64,000 nt of DNA from Flavobacterium kingsejongi (lineage in GTDB: Bacteria > Bacteroidota > Bacteroidia > Flavobacteriales > Flavobacteriaceae): the NCBI RefSeq assembly GCF_003076475.1, contig NZ_CP020919.1:4160054-4224053 (forward strand), read 5' to 3'. Position numbers and translations under genes: made by a program. Shown here in pieces: positions 8,278 through 18,151 of the stretch. Under the pieces are notes generated by a model. The model worked only from the letters and a program-made list of their open reading frames with translations. It did no database searches and was not told the origin of the DNA. Position 1 is the first letter of the stretch. Each line of letters starts with the position of its first letter.

Positions 8278-10746
8278 TTATATTTTAGCTGTCAATTTTA
8301 TACTAAAAACCCTTGACGTTAGGTAATTCGGAATACCATACTGGGATTTTGTATACACATCTCTTACCCAGGTATTCGTAATGGCATTTTGATTGTCAAA
8401 CAAGTTAAAAACTTCCAATCCTAATGACAGGTCGCGGAATGGTTTTAGCCAATGCCCTTCACTAAGTTCTTTCTTTCCCTCGGTAAACACATAGGAAAAT
8501 CCTAAATCAGCACGACGGTAATCCCGCAAACGGGTTTGGTATAAATAGGGATCGGCATACGATGGAGATCCACCAGGCAATCCTGTATTATATACCAGGT
8601 TCAGGTACATTTTGACATTAGGTATGTTGGGCATATAATCCTGGAATAAGATTGCTGCTTTAAAACGCTGGTCGGTCGGTCGTGCGATATAACCCCGGTT
8701 TTCAATATTTTCTTCCGTTTTCATAAATCCAAGGCTGACCCAGGACTCCGTCCCTGGAACAAATTCGCCATTCAGTCGCATGTCAAACCCCATAGCATAG
8801 GCTTTGGCATTATTTTCGGCACTATAGCGTATCCGCACGTTTTCAAGTGTGTACGGATTCACATCGGTCATACTCTTATAATAGGCTTCCGAAACCAGCT
8901 TAAATGGCCTGTCCCACATTTTAAAACTATAGTCATTGCTTAAAACAATATGAACAGATTGTTGCGCTTTTACATTAGGACGCACAGCACCGGTAGCATC
9001 GCGTAATTCCCGATACATTGGTGGCTGGCTGTAAATACCTCCCGACACCCGGAACACCATATCTTTATCCCAGTCGGGTTTTATGGCAAATTGCGCCCTT
9101 GGGCTAAAAATTACCTGACTTTTTCCATCTAAATTATCACCTTCTACCTGCCATTGGTGCATACGGACTCCGGCATTATACCATACTTCATGTCTTCCCA
9201 AATTCCCTCTTCGGTTCCATTGGGCGTAGCCTGAAAAACGATTGATCGTGGTCAGGTTTTTAGCGCGTACATTCTGATACGGCACTAAAGGCCCTGTATA
9301 GGGATTATAAGGCTGATCATTTACAGGTAAGCCCAGGTTTGGTGGATTAATGGAAAAACCGGCTGAATCAATGACTTCCCACTCCACAACACGATCACGG
9401 ATATCCTCACGTGTATATTTAAAACCCCATTCAATCTGGTTTTCGTCGAGATCATGGAATCCTTTTACTTCTGCATTTACAATTAAGGCATCCAAGTCAT
9501 TCCGTGCATGGTTCAATTGGGAACCAATTCCACGTGAATAGGTCACATTCCCTAAATTCTCCGATCCGATATTCGTATCTACCTCTCCAAGTCGGTATTG
9601 GGCAAATATGTCAAAATATTCCTGTTCAGTAGTGTGATAAGCCGAAGCTATAAATTTTAGTGTCGTGCGCTCCGTCAGTTTGTAATTGGCTTTAAAAGCC
9701 CCAAAAAGTGTTTCGTATTTATCTTTTTCCTGTCCTTCATACACCACAAGCAAAGCAATCGGATCACTAAGCGTCCCGAAATTGGTCTGGCGGGTCAACG
9801 GCTGGTAATCGTATTTGTTTTGGGAAATATTCCCCAAAAAGCTCAATTGCAGTTTCGAAGAAGCATTGTACGTAACATAGGTTTGTACATCCGCAAAAAC
9901 CGGAGTATAATTCGTTTGGGTCTGTTGGCTGTTTACCAAAAGGCTGTTATTTCTATAACGCACTCCTGTAATCGCCGACCATTTTTGATTTTTGGACACT
10001 CCTTCAAAGGAAAGGCTACCTCCTAAAAAGCTCGCTTCAACGGAAGCACCATAACGGGTAGGCCTTCGGTAAGTAATATCAAGTACGGAAGAAAGTTTGT
10101 CCCCATACTTCGCCTGAAATCCTCCTGCAGAAAAATCCACATTCTGCACCATATCCGTATTTGTAAAACTCAATCCTTCCTGTTGTCCAGAACGGATTAA
10201 AAATGGGCGATACACTTCAATTTCATTCACATACACCAGATTCTCATCATAATTCCCTCCACGAACAGCATATTGTGTACTCAGTTCATTATTGGAATAT
10301 ACACCCGGCAATGTTTTCAGGATATTTTCTACTCCGGCATTTGCGCCCGGGATCATCCGTATTGTGGCGGGGTCGATATTGGTAATCCCTTCAATCCTTT
10401 TTCGGTTTTCATCGGTAATTACTACCACACCTAACTGTTCTATTTTTTGGCTTAAAACCGGATTGAATTCACGCTCTTCATCACGTTCTAAAGTAAGTAG
10501 CAAGGCACTATTTTTATACCCGGTATGGGAGAAAACCAGTGATTCTTCTTTATTGGCCGGAACAATCAGCAGGTAGAAACCATTTTCATTGGAAATGGAA
10601 GAAGCAGCACCAAAAGCAACACTAACCCCCGCGACAGGCTTATTGTTTTCATCTAAAATTACGCCCTTAACCCTTGCTTTCTGGGCAAAAGCAGTTGTAC
10701 TTACCACCAAAAACAAGACTGAAAAAATAAGGTATTTTGCTTTCAA
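8278..10746 (-). CDS. TonB-dependent receptor with CarboxypepD-regulatory-like N-domain
   Basis: About 822 residues from the start preferred here. Order: signal peptide (KYLIFSVLFLVVSTTAFAQ), a CarboxypepD-regulatory-like beta-sandwich (VKGVILDENNKPVAGVSVAF), a plug with TLPGVYSNNELSTQYAVRGG, then a 22-strand-type barrel ending in FSIKLTAKI. Such receptors take up substrates across the outer membrane using TonB energy; the substrate is not evident. The start is ambiguous. A TTG at 10744-10746, 10 bp after the stop of the M23 gene, gives a normal signal peptide. The longer frame from ATG 10827 overlaps that gene by 71 bp and puts 27 extra residues before the signal. It is probably co-transcribed with the M23 peptidase. 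Confidence 0.88.
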   Translation of the reverse strand: MKAKYLIFSVLFLVVSTTAFAQKARVKGVILDENNKPVAGVSVAFGAASSISNENGFYLLIVPANKEESLVFSHTGYKNSALLLTLERDEEREFNPVLSQKIEQLGVVVITDENRKRIEGITNIDPATIRMIPGANAGVENILKTLPGVYSNNELSTQYAVRGGNYDENLVYVNEIEVYRPFLIRSGQQEGLSFTNTDMVQNVDFSAGGFQAKYGDKLSSVLDITYRRPTRYGASVEASFLGGSLSFEGVSKNQKWSAITGVRYRNNSLLVNSQQTQTNYTPVFADVQTYVTYNASSKLQLSFLGNISQNKYDYQPLTRQTNFGTLSDPIALLVVYEGQEKDKYETLFGAFKANYKLTERTTLKFIASAYHTTEQEYFDIFAQYRLGEVDTNIGSENLGNVTYSRGIGSQLNHARNDLDALIVNAEVKGFHDLDENQIEWGFKYTREDIRDRVVEWEVIDSAGFSINPPNLGLPVNDQPYNPYTGPLVPYQNVRAKNLTTINRFSGYAQWNRRGNLGRHEVWYNAGVRMHQWQVEGDNLDGKSQVIFSPRAQFAIKPDWDKDMVFRVSGGIYSQPPMYRELRDATGAVRPNVKAQQSVHIVLSNDYSFKMWDRPFKLVSEAYYKSMTDVNPYTLENVRIRYSAENNAKAYAMGFDMRLNGEFVPGTESWVSLGFMKTEENIENRGYIARPTDQRFKAAILFQDYMPNIPNVKMYLNLVYNTGLPGGSPSYADPYLYQTRLRDYRRADLGFSYVFTEGKKELSEGHWLKPFRDLSLGLEVFNLFDNQNAITNTWVRDVYTKSQYGIPNYLTSRVFSIKLTAKI

Positions 10747-10756
10747 TTTTCTATTG

Positions 10757-12454
10757 CTATTTAAGTTGAGATCTGAAAAAGTTCGTTTCAAAGGTAGTAG
10801 AATTTCCCACATTATCGGTAACAACAATTTTTAGGTCATTTTTACCTTCGGCTACAATAGCTTCGTCGAAATAATGTACCACGCGCCTGGTTTTATAATC
10901 ATATTCCAGCAAGATCCATTTTCCGTTCATGTAGGCATTATAGCTGCCAATCCCAGACTGGCCATCGCTGATATCAAACTGGATCGTATTTTGTTTCGTC
11001 AGCCATTTTCCTTCTGCAAAATTCAAATTTGTAATCCTCGGCGCTACAGTATCTTTAGCAAGCATAAAACGCCCCAACCCTTTCGTCCAGGTCGAAAACA
11101 CATTGCCTTTAAAAGTGGTCGCATTGTACCGGCTGGAATTGCCATTAGCAGTCGCTATATAGGTTTTGGGCTTATCTGCTTCTGCAATAGAAGCATCTTC
11201 AAAAGAGATATTCAGGTTAGAACGGATCGGCACTTCTTCATCCGCCAGAAAAAGGGCATTACCCCTTACATCAAAATTCAGGTAAAAGTCTTCGTAAAAT
11301 GTGTTTGCGGGAATAAACACCGTGACATTATCTTTTTTATAATTATAATCGTTTTTGGCCTTAAGGAAATAAGGCGTTTTTCCGGCATCGGGATTGACAA
11401 CTACCTCCTGCTTTTCAAAAGCAATCGGAATTGTTACATCGCGTTTATTTCCATTGAAATCAGAAAGTTCTATTTTATAATTTGTAGTCACATTAGGCAA
11501 TACTGTGATGATTCCGTTTGATTTCCCAGGCTGTATAATGGTAAGATCATATGGTGATTTCATAAAAAGTTTCTGGTAACGCTGCCCGGTTTTTTTAAAT
11601 CTCGGATAATCAATCAATGCATTGATGTAATGGCTCTCGTCAAATCCAAAGGATTCAAATTGATACCCAAAAAACGGCGTTCCATTAACAGACGTTTTCA
11701 CACTATACGTTCCATTCCGGTTTGTAGTAAAATCGGCAAGATCATACGTATTGATCCCAAATCCAATTTTCCCCTGGGCATTCACTTTTTCAGCGATATA
11801 AGAACCGTCTTTTTGCTGTGACAATTGCAGGAGTATCGGCTTCTGAGAATTATTCACGCTAGCACTGTCGGATATCGGATAGGCCATTACTCCGGCCACT
11901 ACCGGCATTTTTGTGTCTTTTACCAAAACATCAAATCCGAATTCCATAGGATTGATAATCCGTTCGGTTTTTGAATCACGGAATTCAAAATGCAGGTGGG
12001 GACCACCAGATCCTCCGGAATTACCCGATAAAGCAATAACATCTCCTTTTTTAACTTTTATAGCTCCCGGCTCCGGAAATACATCAATTTCAAAAGATTT
12101 CGCTTCATAATGTTTCTTCTTAGCATAGTCATTAATTGCCCCGGCATATTTTGACAAATGGCCGTATAGCGTAGTATAACCGTTAGGATGGGTAATATAA
12201 ATAGCCCTGCCATAGCCCCAGGTAGAAACTTTGATCCTTGACACATAACCATCACCTGCCGCATACACATTCAACCCTTCTTTTTGCTGGGTCTTAAAAT
12301 CAAGGCCGGCATGAAAATGGTTGGAACGCAATTCCCCAAAGGAACCGGAGGTGAGCAATGGAATATCCAAAGGCGATCGAAAGTAATCTTTAGGATACTG
12401 AGCCTGTGAAAAAACGAAGGTAGAGATGAAAAGAAAGAAAAAAGAAATCCTCAT
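10757..12454 (-). CDS. M23 family metallopeptidase (LytM-like), secreted
   Basis: A 565-residue protein with signal peptide MRISFFFLFISTFVFSQAQ. The LytM/M23 domain lies at about residues 30-160, with zinc ligands in HAGLD (48-52) and HLHFE (153-157) and the conserved YGHLSK (97-102) between them. M23 enzymes cut glycine-containing or crosslinked peptides in peptidoglycan. The remaining 400 residues are beta-rich domains of unknown role, ending in an Ig-like segment near NVGNSTTFETNFF. Its stop lies just before the TonB receptor start, implying one transcript. A cell-wall remodelling role is likely; partner and target are unknown. Confidence 0.9.
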   Translation of the reverse strand: MRISFFFLFISTFVFSQAQYPKDYFRSPLDIPLLTSGSFGELRSNHFHAGLDFKTQQKEGLNVYAAGDGYVSRIKVSTWGYGRAIYITHPNGYTTLYGHLSKYAGAINDYAKKKHYEAKSFEIDVFPEPGAIKVKKGDVIALSGNSGGSGGPHLHFEFRDSKTERIINPMEFGFDVLVKDTKMPVVAGVMAYPISDSASVNNSQKPILLQLSQQKDGSYIAEKVNAQGKIGFGINTYDLADFTTNRNGTYSVKTSVNGTPFFGYQFESFGFDESHYINALIDYPRFKKTGQRYQKLFMKSPYDLTIIQPGKSNGIITVLPNVTTNYKIELSDFNGNKRDVTIPIAFEKQEVVVNPDAGKTPYFLKAKNDYNYKKDNVTVFIPANTFYEDFYLNFDVRGNALFLADEEVPIRSNLNISFEDASIAEADKPKTYIATANGNSSRYNATTFKGNVFSTWTKGLGRFMLAKDTVAPRITNLNFAEGKWLTKQNTIQFDISDGQSGIGSYNAYMNGKWILLEYDYKTRRVVHYFDEAIVAEGKNDLKIVVTDNVGNSTTFETNFFRSQLK

Positions 12455-12582
12455 AAAATATATTTCTGCTAATTTAAAAAAATGTTGTTAAAATCATAGT
12501 ATAAATTACACCTAACTATAACTCATTAGTTGCATTATTCGTACACCAATCGTACTGAATTTACAATTTTTAATTAAAAGTA

Positions 12583-12612
12583 TTGCAAAATTCAGCAGGA
12601 ATATTAACTTTG
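12583..12612 (+). promoter_or_regulatory. Flavobacterial-type promoter for the coiled-coil/zapA genes
   Basis: TTG (12583-12585), a 19-bp spacer, then TAACTTTG (12605-12612), close to the Bacteroidota consensus. It lies 28 bp before the ATG at 12641. Confidence 0.7.
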
Positions 12613-12640
12613 TAAAGTTATGTAATGAATATTGGCTCCA

Positions 12641-12931
12641 ATGAGTAAAATTATAGATATAGTTGATTCTCTTGAAAATAAAGTTCGAAAGCTTTTGCAG
12701 AAAATGCAAAGTTTAGAGAAACAGAATCAGGATTTAGAATCTGAATTGACTAAATCTATGGCTATTGCTCAAAAGCAATCGCAGGAGATTAATGCACTGA
12801 AAGGCCAGTTTGACACATTAAAAGTCGCCAATTCATTACTCGGCAGTGACGAAAATAAGAAAGAGACAAAACTCAAGATAAATTCATTGATTCGCGAAAT
12901 TGATTACTGTATAGCACAACTTTCTGATTAG
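12641..12931 (+). CDS. Small coiled-coil protein upstream of zapA
   Basis: A 96-residue protein that is almost wholly predicted coiled coil from residue 5 to 65 (heptads of L, I and E/K/Q, for example VDSLENKVRKLLQKMQSLEK). The ATG at 12641 is preferred to a TTG three codons upstream, given the promoter at 12583-12612. It lies 10 bp before zapA and is probably co-transcribed with it. Its size, structure and position suggest a ZapB-like or divisome-associated partner of ZapA, but I see no diagnostic motif, so the function is inferred from context only. Confidence 0.8.
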   Translation: MSKIIDIVDSLENKVRKLLQKMQSLEKQNQDLESELTKSMAIAQKQSQEINALKGQFDTLKVANSLLGSDENKKETKLKINSLIREIDYCIAQLSD

Positions 12932-12941
12932 AAAGAATTTT

Positions 12942-13235
12942 ATGGATGAAAAGCTCAAAATAAAAATATCAATTGCAGACCGTGTATATCCCCTTAATGT
13001 GGATTTTTCGCAGGAAGAAGGACTCCGGAGTGCTTCTAAGAAGATTGATGTGATGATTAAGCAGTTCGAAGAAAATTATGCTGTACGGGACAAACAGGAT
13101 GTATTAGCCATGTGTGCGCTACAATTCGCCTCGCAATTAGAACAACAACAAATTGACAAATCGACCCTTGGTGATGACACCAAAGAAAGACTTCAAAAAA
13201 TTAATGATTTACTGATTCAATATCTCGATAAATAA
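12942..13235 (+). CDS. zapA: Cell division protein ZapA
   Basis: A 97-residue protein with the ZapA layout: an N-terminal beta-rich head (KIKISIADRVYPLNVDFSQE), then a helical tail with QDVLAMCALQFASQLEQQQ. ZapA binds and bundles FtsZ filaments at midcell. Length is normal for the family. It follows a coiled-coil gene by 10 bp and precedes a 6S-like RNA and rny. The pairing of zapA with 6S RNA is also seen in gammaproteobacteria. No unusual feature is seen in the coding sequence. Confidence 0.88.
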   Translation: MDEKLKIKISIADRVYPLNVDFSQEEGLRSASKKIDVMIKQFEENYAVRDKQDVLAMCALQFASQLEQQQIDKSTLGDDTKERLQKINDLLIQYLDK

Positions 13236-13254
13236 ACACGTTCTTTACATAGAC

Positions 13255-13425
13255 TAAAATACTGCCTACATTAGTTCATTTTTGGTAAACTCAACACTAA
13301 CAAATTAAAATGAGTAAATCTTTGCTGCTAAAGCATGCTGCCCTGCGCAGATCCTTGATACAGCAAGTTAGCTCAAAACTTGTCGACACGAGTTTATACA
13401 ATCTCTCTAATGTAGGCTTTTTTTA
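13255..13425 (+). ncRNA. ssrS: 6S RNA-like structured RNA (probable ssrS)
   Basis: The zapA-rny gap holds a long, interrupted hairpin. The outer stem pairs GCCTACATTAG (13264-13274) with CTAATGTAGGC (13407-13417), directly followed by seven T. A second helix pairs TAAACTC (13286-13292) with GAGTTTA (13390-13396). A central unpaired region follows, then an inner stem TTGCTG (13322-13327) with CAGCAA (13361-13366). A closing stem with terminator tail, a central bubble and a terminal stem-loop are the plan of 6S RNA, which mimics an open promoter and sequesters RNA polymerase. The zapA-rny location is one I recall for flavobacterial 6S genes. The 5' end is approximate. Confidence 0.7.
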
Positions 13426-13445
13426 TACATAAACCCTTAAACAAA

Positions 13446-15011
13446 ATGGATAGTACATTACTAATAGTTATCGCCACAATTGTTGGCATCTGCGTTGGTT
13501 TCGGAATCGCTAAGATGATCGAAAAAAGCAATGTTTCAAATTTGATTAAAAATGCAAAAAAAGAAGCTGCTTCAATTTTGAAAGATGCTAAAGCCGACGC
13601 TGAAACTGAAAAAAAACATAAAATTCTTCAGGCAAAAGAAAAATTCATAGAGCTAAAATCAGAACACGAACAAGTTATCTTAGGAAGAGATAAAAAAATA
13701 GCAGAAGCCGAAAAAAGAACCCGCGATAAAGAATCTCAAATCTCAAATGAATTAGCCAAAACCAAAAAAGTCAACGACGAAGCGGAAGCTAAAATAAGCG
13801 AGTACAATAAAAAATCGGAACTTCTGGAGATCAAACAGGCAGAAGTAGACAAAATGCACAAAAGCCAGGTAGAGCAGTTGGAAACCATTGCCGGCCTGTC
13901 TGCAGACGATGCTAAAAACCAATTGATCGACAGCCTAAAAGCGGAAGCCAAAAGCAATGCGATGTCTTACATCCAGGACACACTGGAAGAAGCTAAGCTT
14001 ACTGCACAACAGGAAGCGAAAAAGATCATCATCAACACAATCCAGCGAGTGGGCACTGAAGAAGCAGTAGAAAATTGCGTTTCCGTATTCAACATTGAAT
14101 CCGATGATGTAAAAGGACGTATTATTGGACGTGAGGGCCGTAACATCCGTGCTATCGAAGCAGCAACAGGCGTTGAAATCATTGTTGATGATACTCCTGA
14201 AGCGATTATCCTTTCCTGCTTTGACCCGGTTCGAAGAGAGATTGCCCGTCTTGCGTTACACAAATTAGTAACTGATGGCCGTATCCACCCAGCCCGAATT
14301 GAAGAAGTAGTAGCTAAAACAGCCAAACAAATCGATGACGAAATCATCGAAGTTGGAAAACGTACCGTAATTGACTTAGGAATACACGGATTACACCCTG
14401 AATTAATCAAAGTTGTAGGCCGAATGAAATACCGTTCTTCTTACGGGCAAAATTTACTACAACACTCCAGAGAAGTTGCCAAGCTTTGTGGATTGATGGC
14501 AGCAGAATTAGGCCTGAATGTAAAACTGGCTAAAAGAGCTGGTCTGTTACACGATATTGGTAAAGTTCCTGATACGGAAAGTGACCTCCCTCACGCAATC
14601 CTTGGGATGCAATGGGCTGAAAAATATGGTGAAAAAGAAGAAGTATGTAATGCTATTGGAGCCCACCACGATGAGATCGAAATGAAATCACTACTTTCTC
14701 CTATCGTTCAGGTGTGTGATGCAATCTCAGGTGCAAGACCAGGTGCAAGACGCCAGGTACTGGATTCTTATATCCAACGATTAAAAGACCTGGAAGATAT
14801 TGCTTTCGGTTTTAACGGGGTAAAAAATGCTTATGCTATCCAGGCTGGACGTGAACTACGCGTTATCGTAGAAAGCGAAAAAGTAACTGATGAAAATGCG
14901 GCAAGCCTTTCTTTTGATATTTCACAGAAAATCCAAACGGAAATGACCTATCCAGGTCAGGTAAAAGTTACTGTTATTCGCGAAACAAGAGCAGTCAATA
15001 TCGCAAAATAA
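13446..15011 (+). CDS. rny: Ribonuclease Y
   Basis: A 521-residue membrane-anchored endoribonuclease that initiates mRNA decay. The order is: N-terminal membrane anchor (residues 1-24), a long charged coiled coil (about 30-165), a KH RNA-binding domain with [20 protein letters not shown] (from about residue 223), then the HD domain with [10 protein letters not shown] (about 368-377) supplying the metal-binding His-Asp pair. Length and order match RNase Y exactly. It lies directly downstream of the 6S-like RNA and has its own hairpin terminator. Confidence 0.95.
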   Translation: MDSTLLIVIATIVGICVGFGIAKMIEKSNVSNLIKNAKKEAASILKDAKADAETEKKHKILQAKEKFIELKSEHEQVILGRDKKIAEAEKRTRDKESQISNELAKTKKVNDEAEAKISEYNKKSELLEIKQAEVDKMHKSQVEQLETIAGLSADDAKNQLIDSLKAEAKSNAMSYIQDTLEEAKLTAQQEAKKIIINTIQRVGTEEAVENCVSVFNIESDDVKGRIIGREGRNIRAIEAATGVEIIVDDTPEAIILSCFDPVRREIARLALHKLVTDGRIHPARIEEVVAKTAKQIDDEIIEVGKRTVIDLGIHGLHPELIKVVGRMKYRSSYGQNLLQHSREVAKLCGLMAAELGLNVKLAKRAGLLHDIGKVPDTESDLPHAILGMQWAEKYGEKEEVCNAIGAHHDEIEMKSLLSPIVQVCDAISGARPGARRQVLDSYIQRLKDLEDIAFGFNGVKNAYAIQAGRELRVIVESEKVTDENAASLSFDISQKIQTEMTYPGQVKVTVIRETRAVNIAK

Positions 15012-15027
15012 TATCCGTACTACATAC

Positions 15028-15066
15028 AAAAAGGGCAGTCATAATTTATGACTGCCCTTTTCTTTT
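15028..15066 (+). terminator. Rho-independent terminator of rny
   Basis: AAAGGGCAGTCATAA and TTATGACTGCCCTTT form a long stem with a short loop, followed by a T-rich tail. Confidence 0.85.
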
Positions 15067-15154
15067 ATATTTGATCTATTGCTTTTCTATCAACAGGGTA
15101 ACTTCTGAAAAAAAATCCCTATAACCGGTTTACTATAAGCATTTCTAAAGTGGG

Positions 15155-15552
15155 TTAATTTAAGAAAATACGGGTGATATCTTCCATGCTGACAGGTTTC
15201 ATAAAATAGTCCTTTACTTCTTCCTGATACTCTTTAGCACGATTGATATCGACAATATTATTAGACGAGCTAATAAGATAAATGACGGTGTTCTTGATCA
15301 GGTCTTTCTTTATTTTGCGGTATTCTTCCAAAAATTGCCATCCGTTCATGATTGGCATATTAATATCCAACAGGATTAAATCCGGCAATTTACCAGGATT
15401 CCCTTTATGCTCTTTCAGTCCTTCTAATGCATCCAGCCCATTTTCAAAAAAATGAGAGGTCACTTCTATATTATTTTTTTCAGTAAGTTCTTTAATATAA
15501 AGTGATATATTTTATCATCATCTACTACAAAAACATCATTAAATTTCTTCAT
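15155..15552 (-). pseudogene. Response regulator (CheY-like receiver), frameshifted
   Basis: A single receiver domain, about 132 residues if repaired. The N-terminal part starts at ATG 15550-15552 (MKKFNDVFVVDDDKIYHFIL, with the acidic DDD pocket). The rest continues in another frame from about 15474 (SHFFENGLDALEG, phospho-acceptor Asp in LLDINMPIMNGW, conserved Lys in DYFMKPVSM). The two parts join at a run of seven A on the coding strand (15474-15480), where eight would restore one frame. The total of 398 nt is one short of a multiple of three. Its start overlaps the end of the histidine kinase gene by 14 bp, so they were a coupled pair. A real mutation, slippage at the A run or a sequencing error are all possible. 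Confidence 0.8.
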
Positions 15553-17065
15553 TATTAAAATATATTTTAAAAACCGTTCCTTCCCCCACAATACTTTTTA
15601 CTTCTATTTCTCCTCCCATCGCCTCAATCTGGTTTTTGGTTATAAATAAGCCTATTCCTCTCGAGTTGGGATGCTTATGAAAAGTCTTGTACATCCCAAA
15701 CAAAGACTCCCCATGACGCTCTAAATCAATCCCGAGACCATTATCGGTTATTTCCAGCACATACCGTCGCTGATCCTCACCACACTTGAATCGGATTTCC
15801 GGATGACGCTCCGGATGCGAATACTTAATCGCATTGGTCGTAAAATTAAGCAGTACACTTTCCAGATAAGCAGGATTGTACTGAACATGAATGTCTGCCG
15901 GAATCTCATCATGGATAACAACCTTATGCTTATTAATCTCTTCCCCCAGGATATTCAGCGTTTTTCTGAAATAATCATGGAGATTCAACGACTCCTTAAC
16001 TGGTTTCAATTCGGAATGGATCCCTACAAGTTCATTGAGGTGTTCAATAGTCTCACTTAGCTCATTGGAAATCGTTCGCAAATGCAATAATGTAACCTGC
16101 TCCTCTTCCCTGTTTTCTGCAGATTCTATCAAATCCAGCAACATTTTAAAATTGCCCGCATGTGACCTTAGGTTATGAGATACTATATGTGCAAAATTCA
16201 ACAACCGTGTATTTTGTTCACTGACGATCCCTAATGTCTTTATCAATTCATCTTCTTTGATTTTCTGAGCAGAAATATCATTATGCGTACCAATAATACG
16301 AAGTGGATTTCCCAGTTCATCCCGAAGTACAACTTTCCCGCGATCCAAGATCCATTTGTATTCGCCACTTTTAGAAAGTACCCGGTGGTAATTCTGATAA
16401 TAAGGTGTGATATTCTCAAAATGCTTTTGGATATCTGCAAAATAAGCCACCTTATCATCGGGATGGATTCGCTCGTCCCAAACTTCCGGGCTGTCCGCTT
16501 TCTCCTCTACTCCAATCTCTAATATCATTCGCGATTGCAACGAATAATATACCTTATTAGTAACCAGATCCCAATCCCAAACTCCCTGCTCATTGGCATC
16601 CAATGCAAACTGAAATCGCTCTTCCGAAATTTTCAATTTCAGTTCCTACTCCTTTTTCTCTGTCACATCTGCAATCCTGCCGTAAAAAATCACGCGCCCA
16701 TCCTCCATTCGCTCTGGTTTGGCACTTCCTAAAAACCAACGGACTCCTTTTTTGGGCAACATCGCCTTAAACTCATTCGACCATGGCTTTAAATCGACCT
16801 TTGCCTTGAGTATGGAATGCAAAAAAGGCATGTAGTCTTCTGCCAGGATTCTTTTTTCCAGTACTAAAGAAGCATCCCGCTTTACATCTTCTACCTCCAA
16901 CTCATAAAGCTCCTTAATCGCAGGACTGACAAACAGGAATTTAAAATCTTTATCAGATGCTATTTCAAGCTGAAAAATAAGATCAGGAACCTCATTAAGT
17001 AATTTTTTATAAAAATTATTTAAATCAGAATACCCATCTATGCTTTGACCAGCTTGTTCAATCAT
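15539..17065 (-). pseudogene. PAS-PAS histidine kinase interrupted by one in-frame amber codon
   Basis: One continuous reading frame of 508 codons, broken only by a TAG at 16646-16648. Before it (from ATG 17065): a PAS domain ending VIFYGRIADVTEKKE. After it: ELKLKISEERFQFALDANEQ starts a second PAS, followed by the HisKA region with phospho-acceptor His in AHIVSHNLRSHAGNF and a HATPase with DNGLGIDLERHG and RGIGLFITK. In related kinases a glutamine is common at the TAG position, so CAG to TAG is the simplest origin. Without suppression only the first PAS (139 residues) is made, or a kinase restarted near 16636 (365 residues). No membrane segment: a cytosolic sensor. Confidence 0.82.
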
Positions 17066-17160
17066 CCTTTACGTATTAATTAACTTACGTAAAAGTACAG
17101 GGTGAACGAATCTTAATTTTAAAAAAGGGGATGAAAAAATTCCCAATTTCGATGAAATGG

Positions 17161-18060
17161 CTATTTTCTTGGATGAAATGCATTCATGACTTCTGACAAT
17201 CGTTTACGGTCAATATGCATATATATTTCTGTAGTAATTATTGACTCATGCCCCAACATTAACTGTATGGAACGTAGGTCTGCCCCGTTTTCCAATAAAT
17301 GGGTTGCAAAGGAATGTCGAAAGGTATGCGGACTGATTACTTTGTCCAATTGGATTGCAACAGCAAGGTTTTTAATTATCGTAAATACCATCGCCCGCGT
17401 CAGTTGCCGACCTCTTCGATTTAGGAAAAGCGTGTCTTCAAAACCTTTTTGAATAGTCAAATGTGACCGTACTGTCTGCCGGTACAGCAGGATATATTTT
17501 TGCGTAAATTCACTAATCGGTATAAACCGCTGCTTGTCCCCTTTGCCGGTAATCTTCAAAAAACCTTCTTCAAAAAACAAATCCGATAGCCGGAGCGTGA
17601 TCAATTCCGAAACACGCAATCCGCACCCGTATAAAGTTTCCAGCATGGCGCGGTTCCGTTCTCCTTCATTGGTCTCCAAATCGATTGCAGAAATCAGAGC
17701 ATTGATTTCGTCCAACGACAATACATCCGGTAATTTCCTTCCTATCCTTGGGCTTTCAATCAATTCTAACGGATTATTTTCACGGTAGTCTTCAAAAATA
17801 AGATAGCTAAAAAAACTCTTTAATCCTGATATAATACGGGCCTGGGAGCGCGCATTTACCTGTTTCGAAACGGCATAAATAAACCCCTGAACCTCCTCTT
17901 CTCCGATCACCAAAGGGCTGACATCCATTTGATTTTCAGATAGATAATCACACAACCGTTGCACATCAAAAGTATAGTTATCAATGGAGTTCTTAGACAA
18001 ACCTCTTTCAATCTTAAGATAGGACTGGTAGGATTTAATGAATTTATTCCAACTTTTCAT
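17161..18060 (-). CDS. xerD: Site-specific tyrosine recombinase XerD
   Basis: A 299-residue tyrosine recombinase with the XerD plan: a SAM-like N-terminal domain (1-90) and a catalytic domain with Arg149 (CGLRVSEL), the Lys in TGKGDK (171-176), HTFRHS (245-250, His245 and Arg248), His271 (LGHES) and the nucleophile Tyr280 (TEIYMHI). Length is that of chromosomal XerC/XerD. With its partner and FtsK it resolves chromosome dimers at dif. It has no phage neighbours, which supports a housekeeping role rather than an integrase. The choice of XerD over XerC rests on general similarity. Confidence 0.9.
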   Translation of the reverse strand: MKSWNKFIKSYQSYLKIERGLSKNSIDNYTFDVQRLCDYLSENQMDVSPLVIGEEEVQGFIYAVSKQVNARSQARIISGLKSFFSYLIFEDYRENNPLELIESPRIGRKLPDVLSLDEINALISAIDLETNEGERNRAMLETLYGCGLRVSELITLRLSDLFFEEGFLKITGKGDKQRFIPISEFTQKYILLYRQTVRSHLTIQKGFEDTLFLNRRGRQLTRAMVFTIIKNLAVAIQLDKVISPHTFRHSFATHLLENGADLRSIQLMLGHESIITTEIYMHIDRKRLSEVMNAFHPRK

Positions 18061-18151
18061 ACAGGTTAAAGTTATGTGAATTAAGAATTCTTTATAAGTA
18101 CTGCCAAAGTATTAAATCTAATTTTAGATTACAAAACTAAAACTAATTACT

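Noticed and set aside
10874..11521. A 215-codon open frame on the plus strand
   Set aside because: It lies antisense inside the M23 peptidase gene, has no family resemblance and an odd composition; it is a frame shadow.
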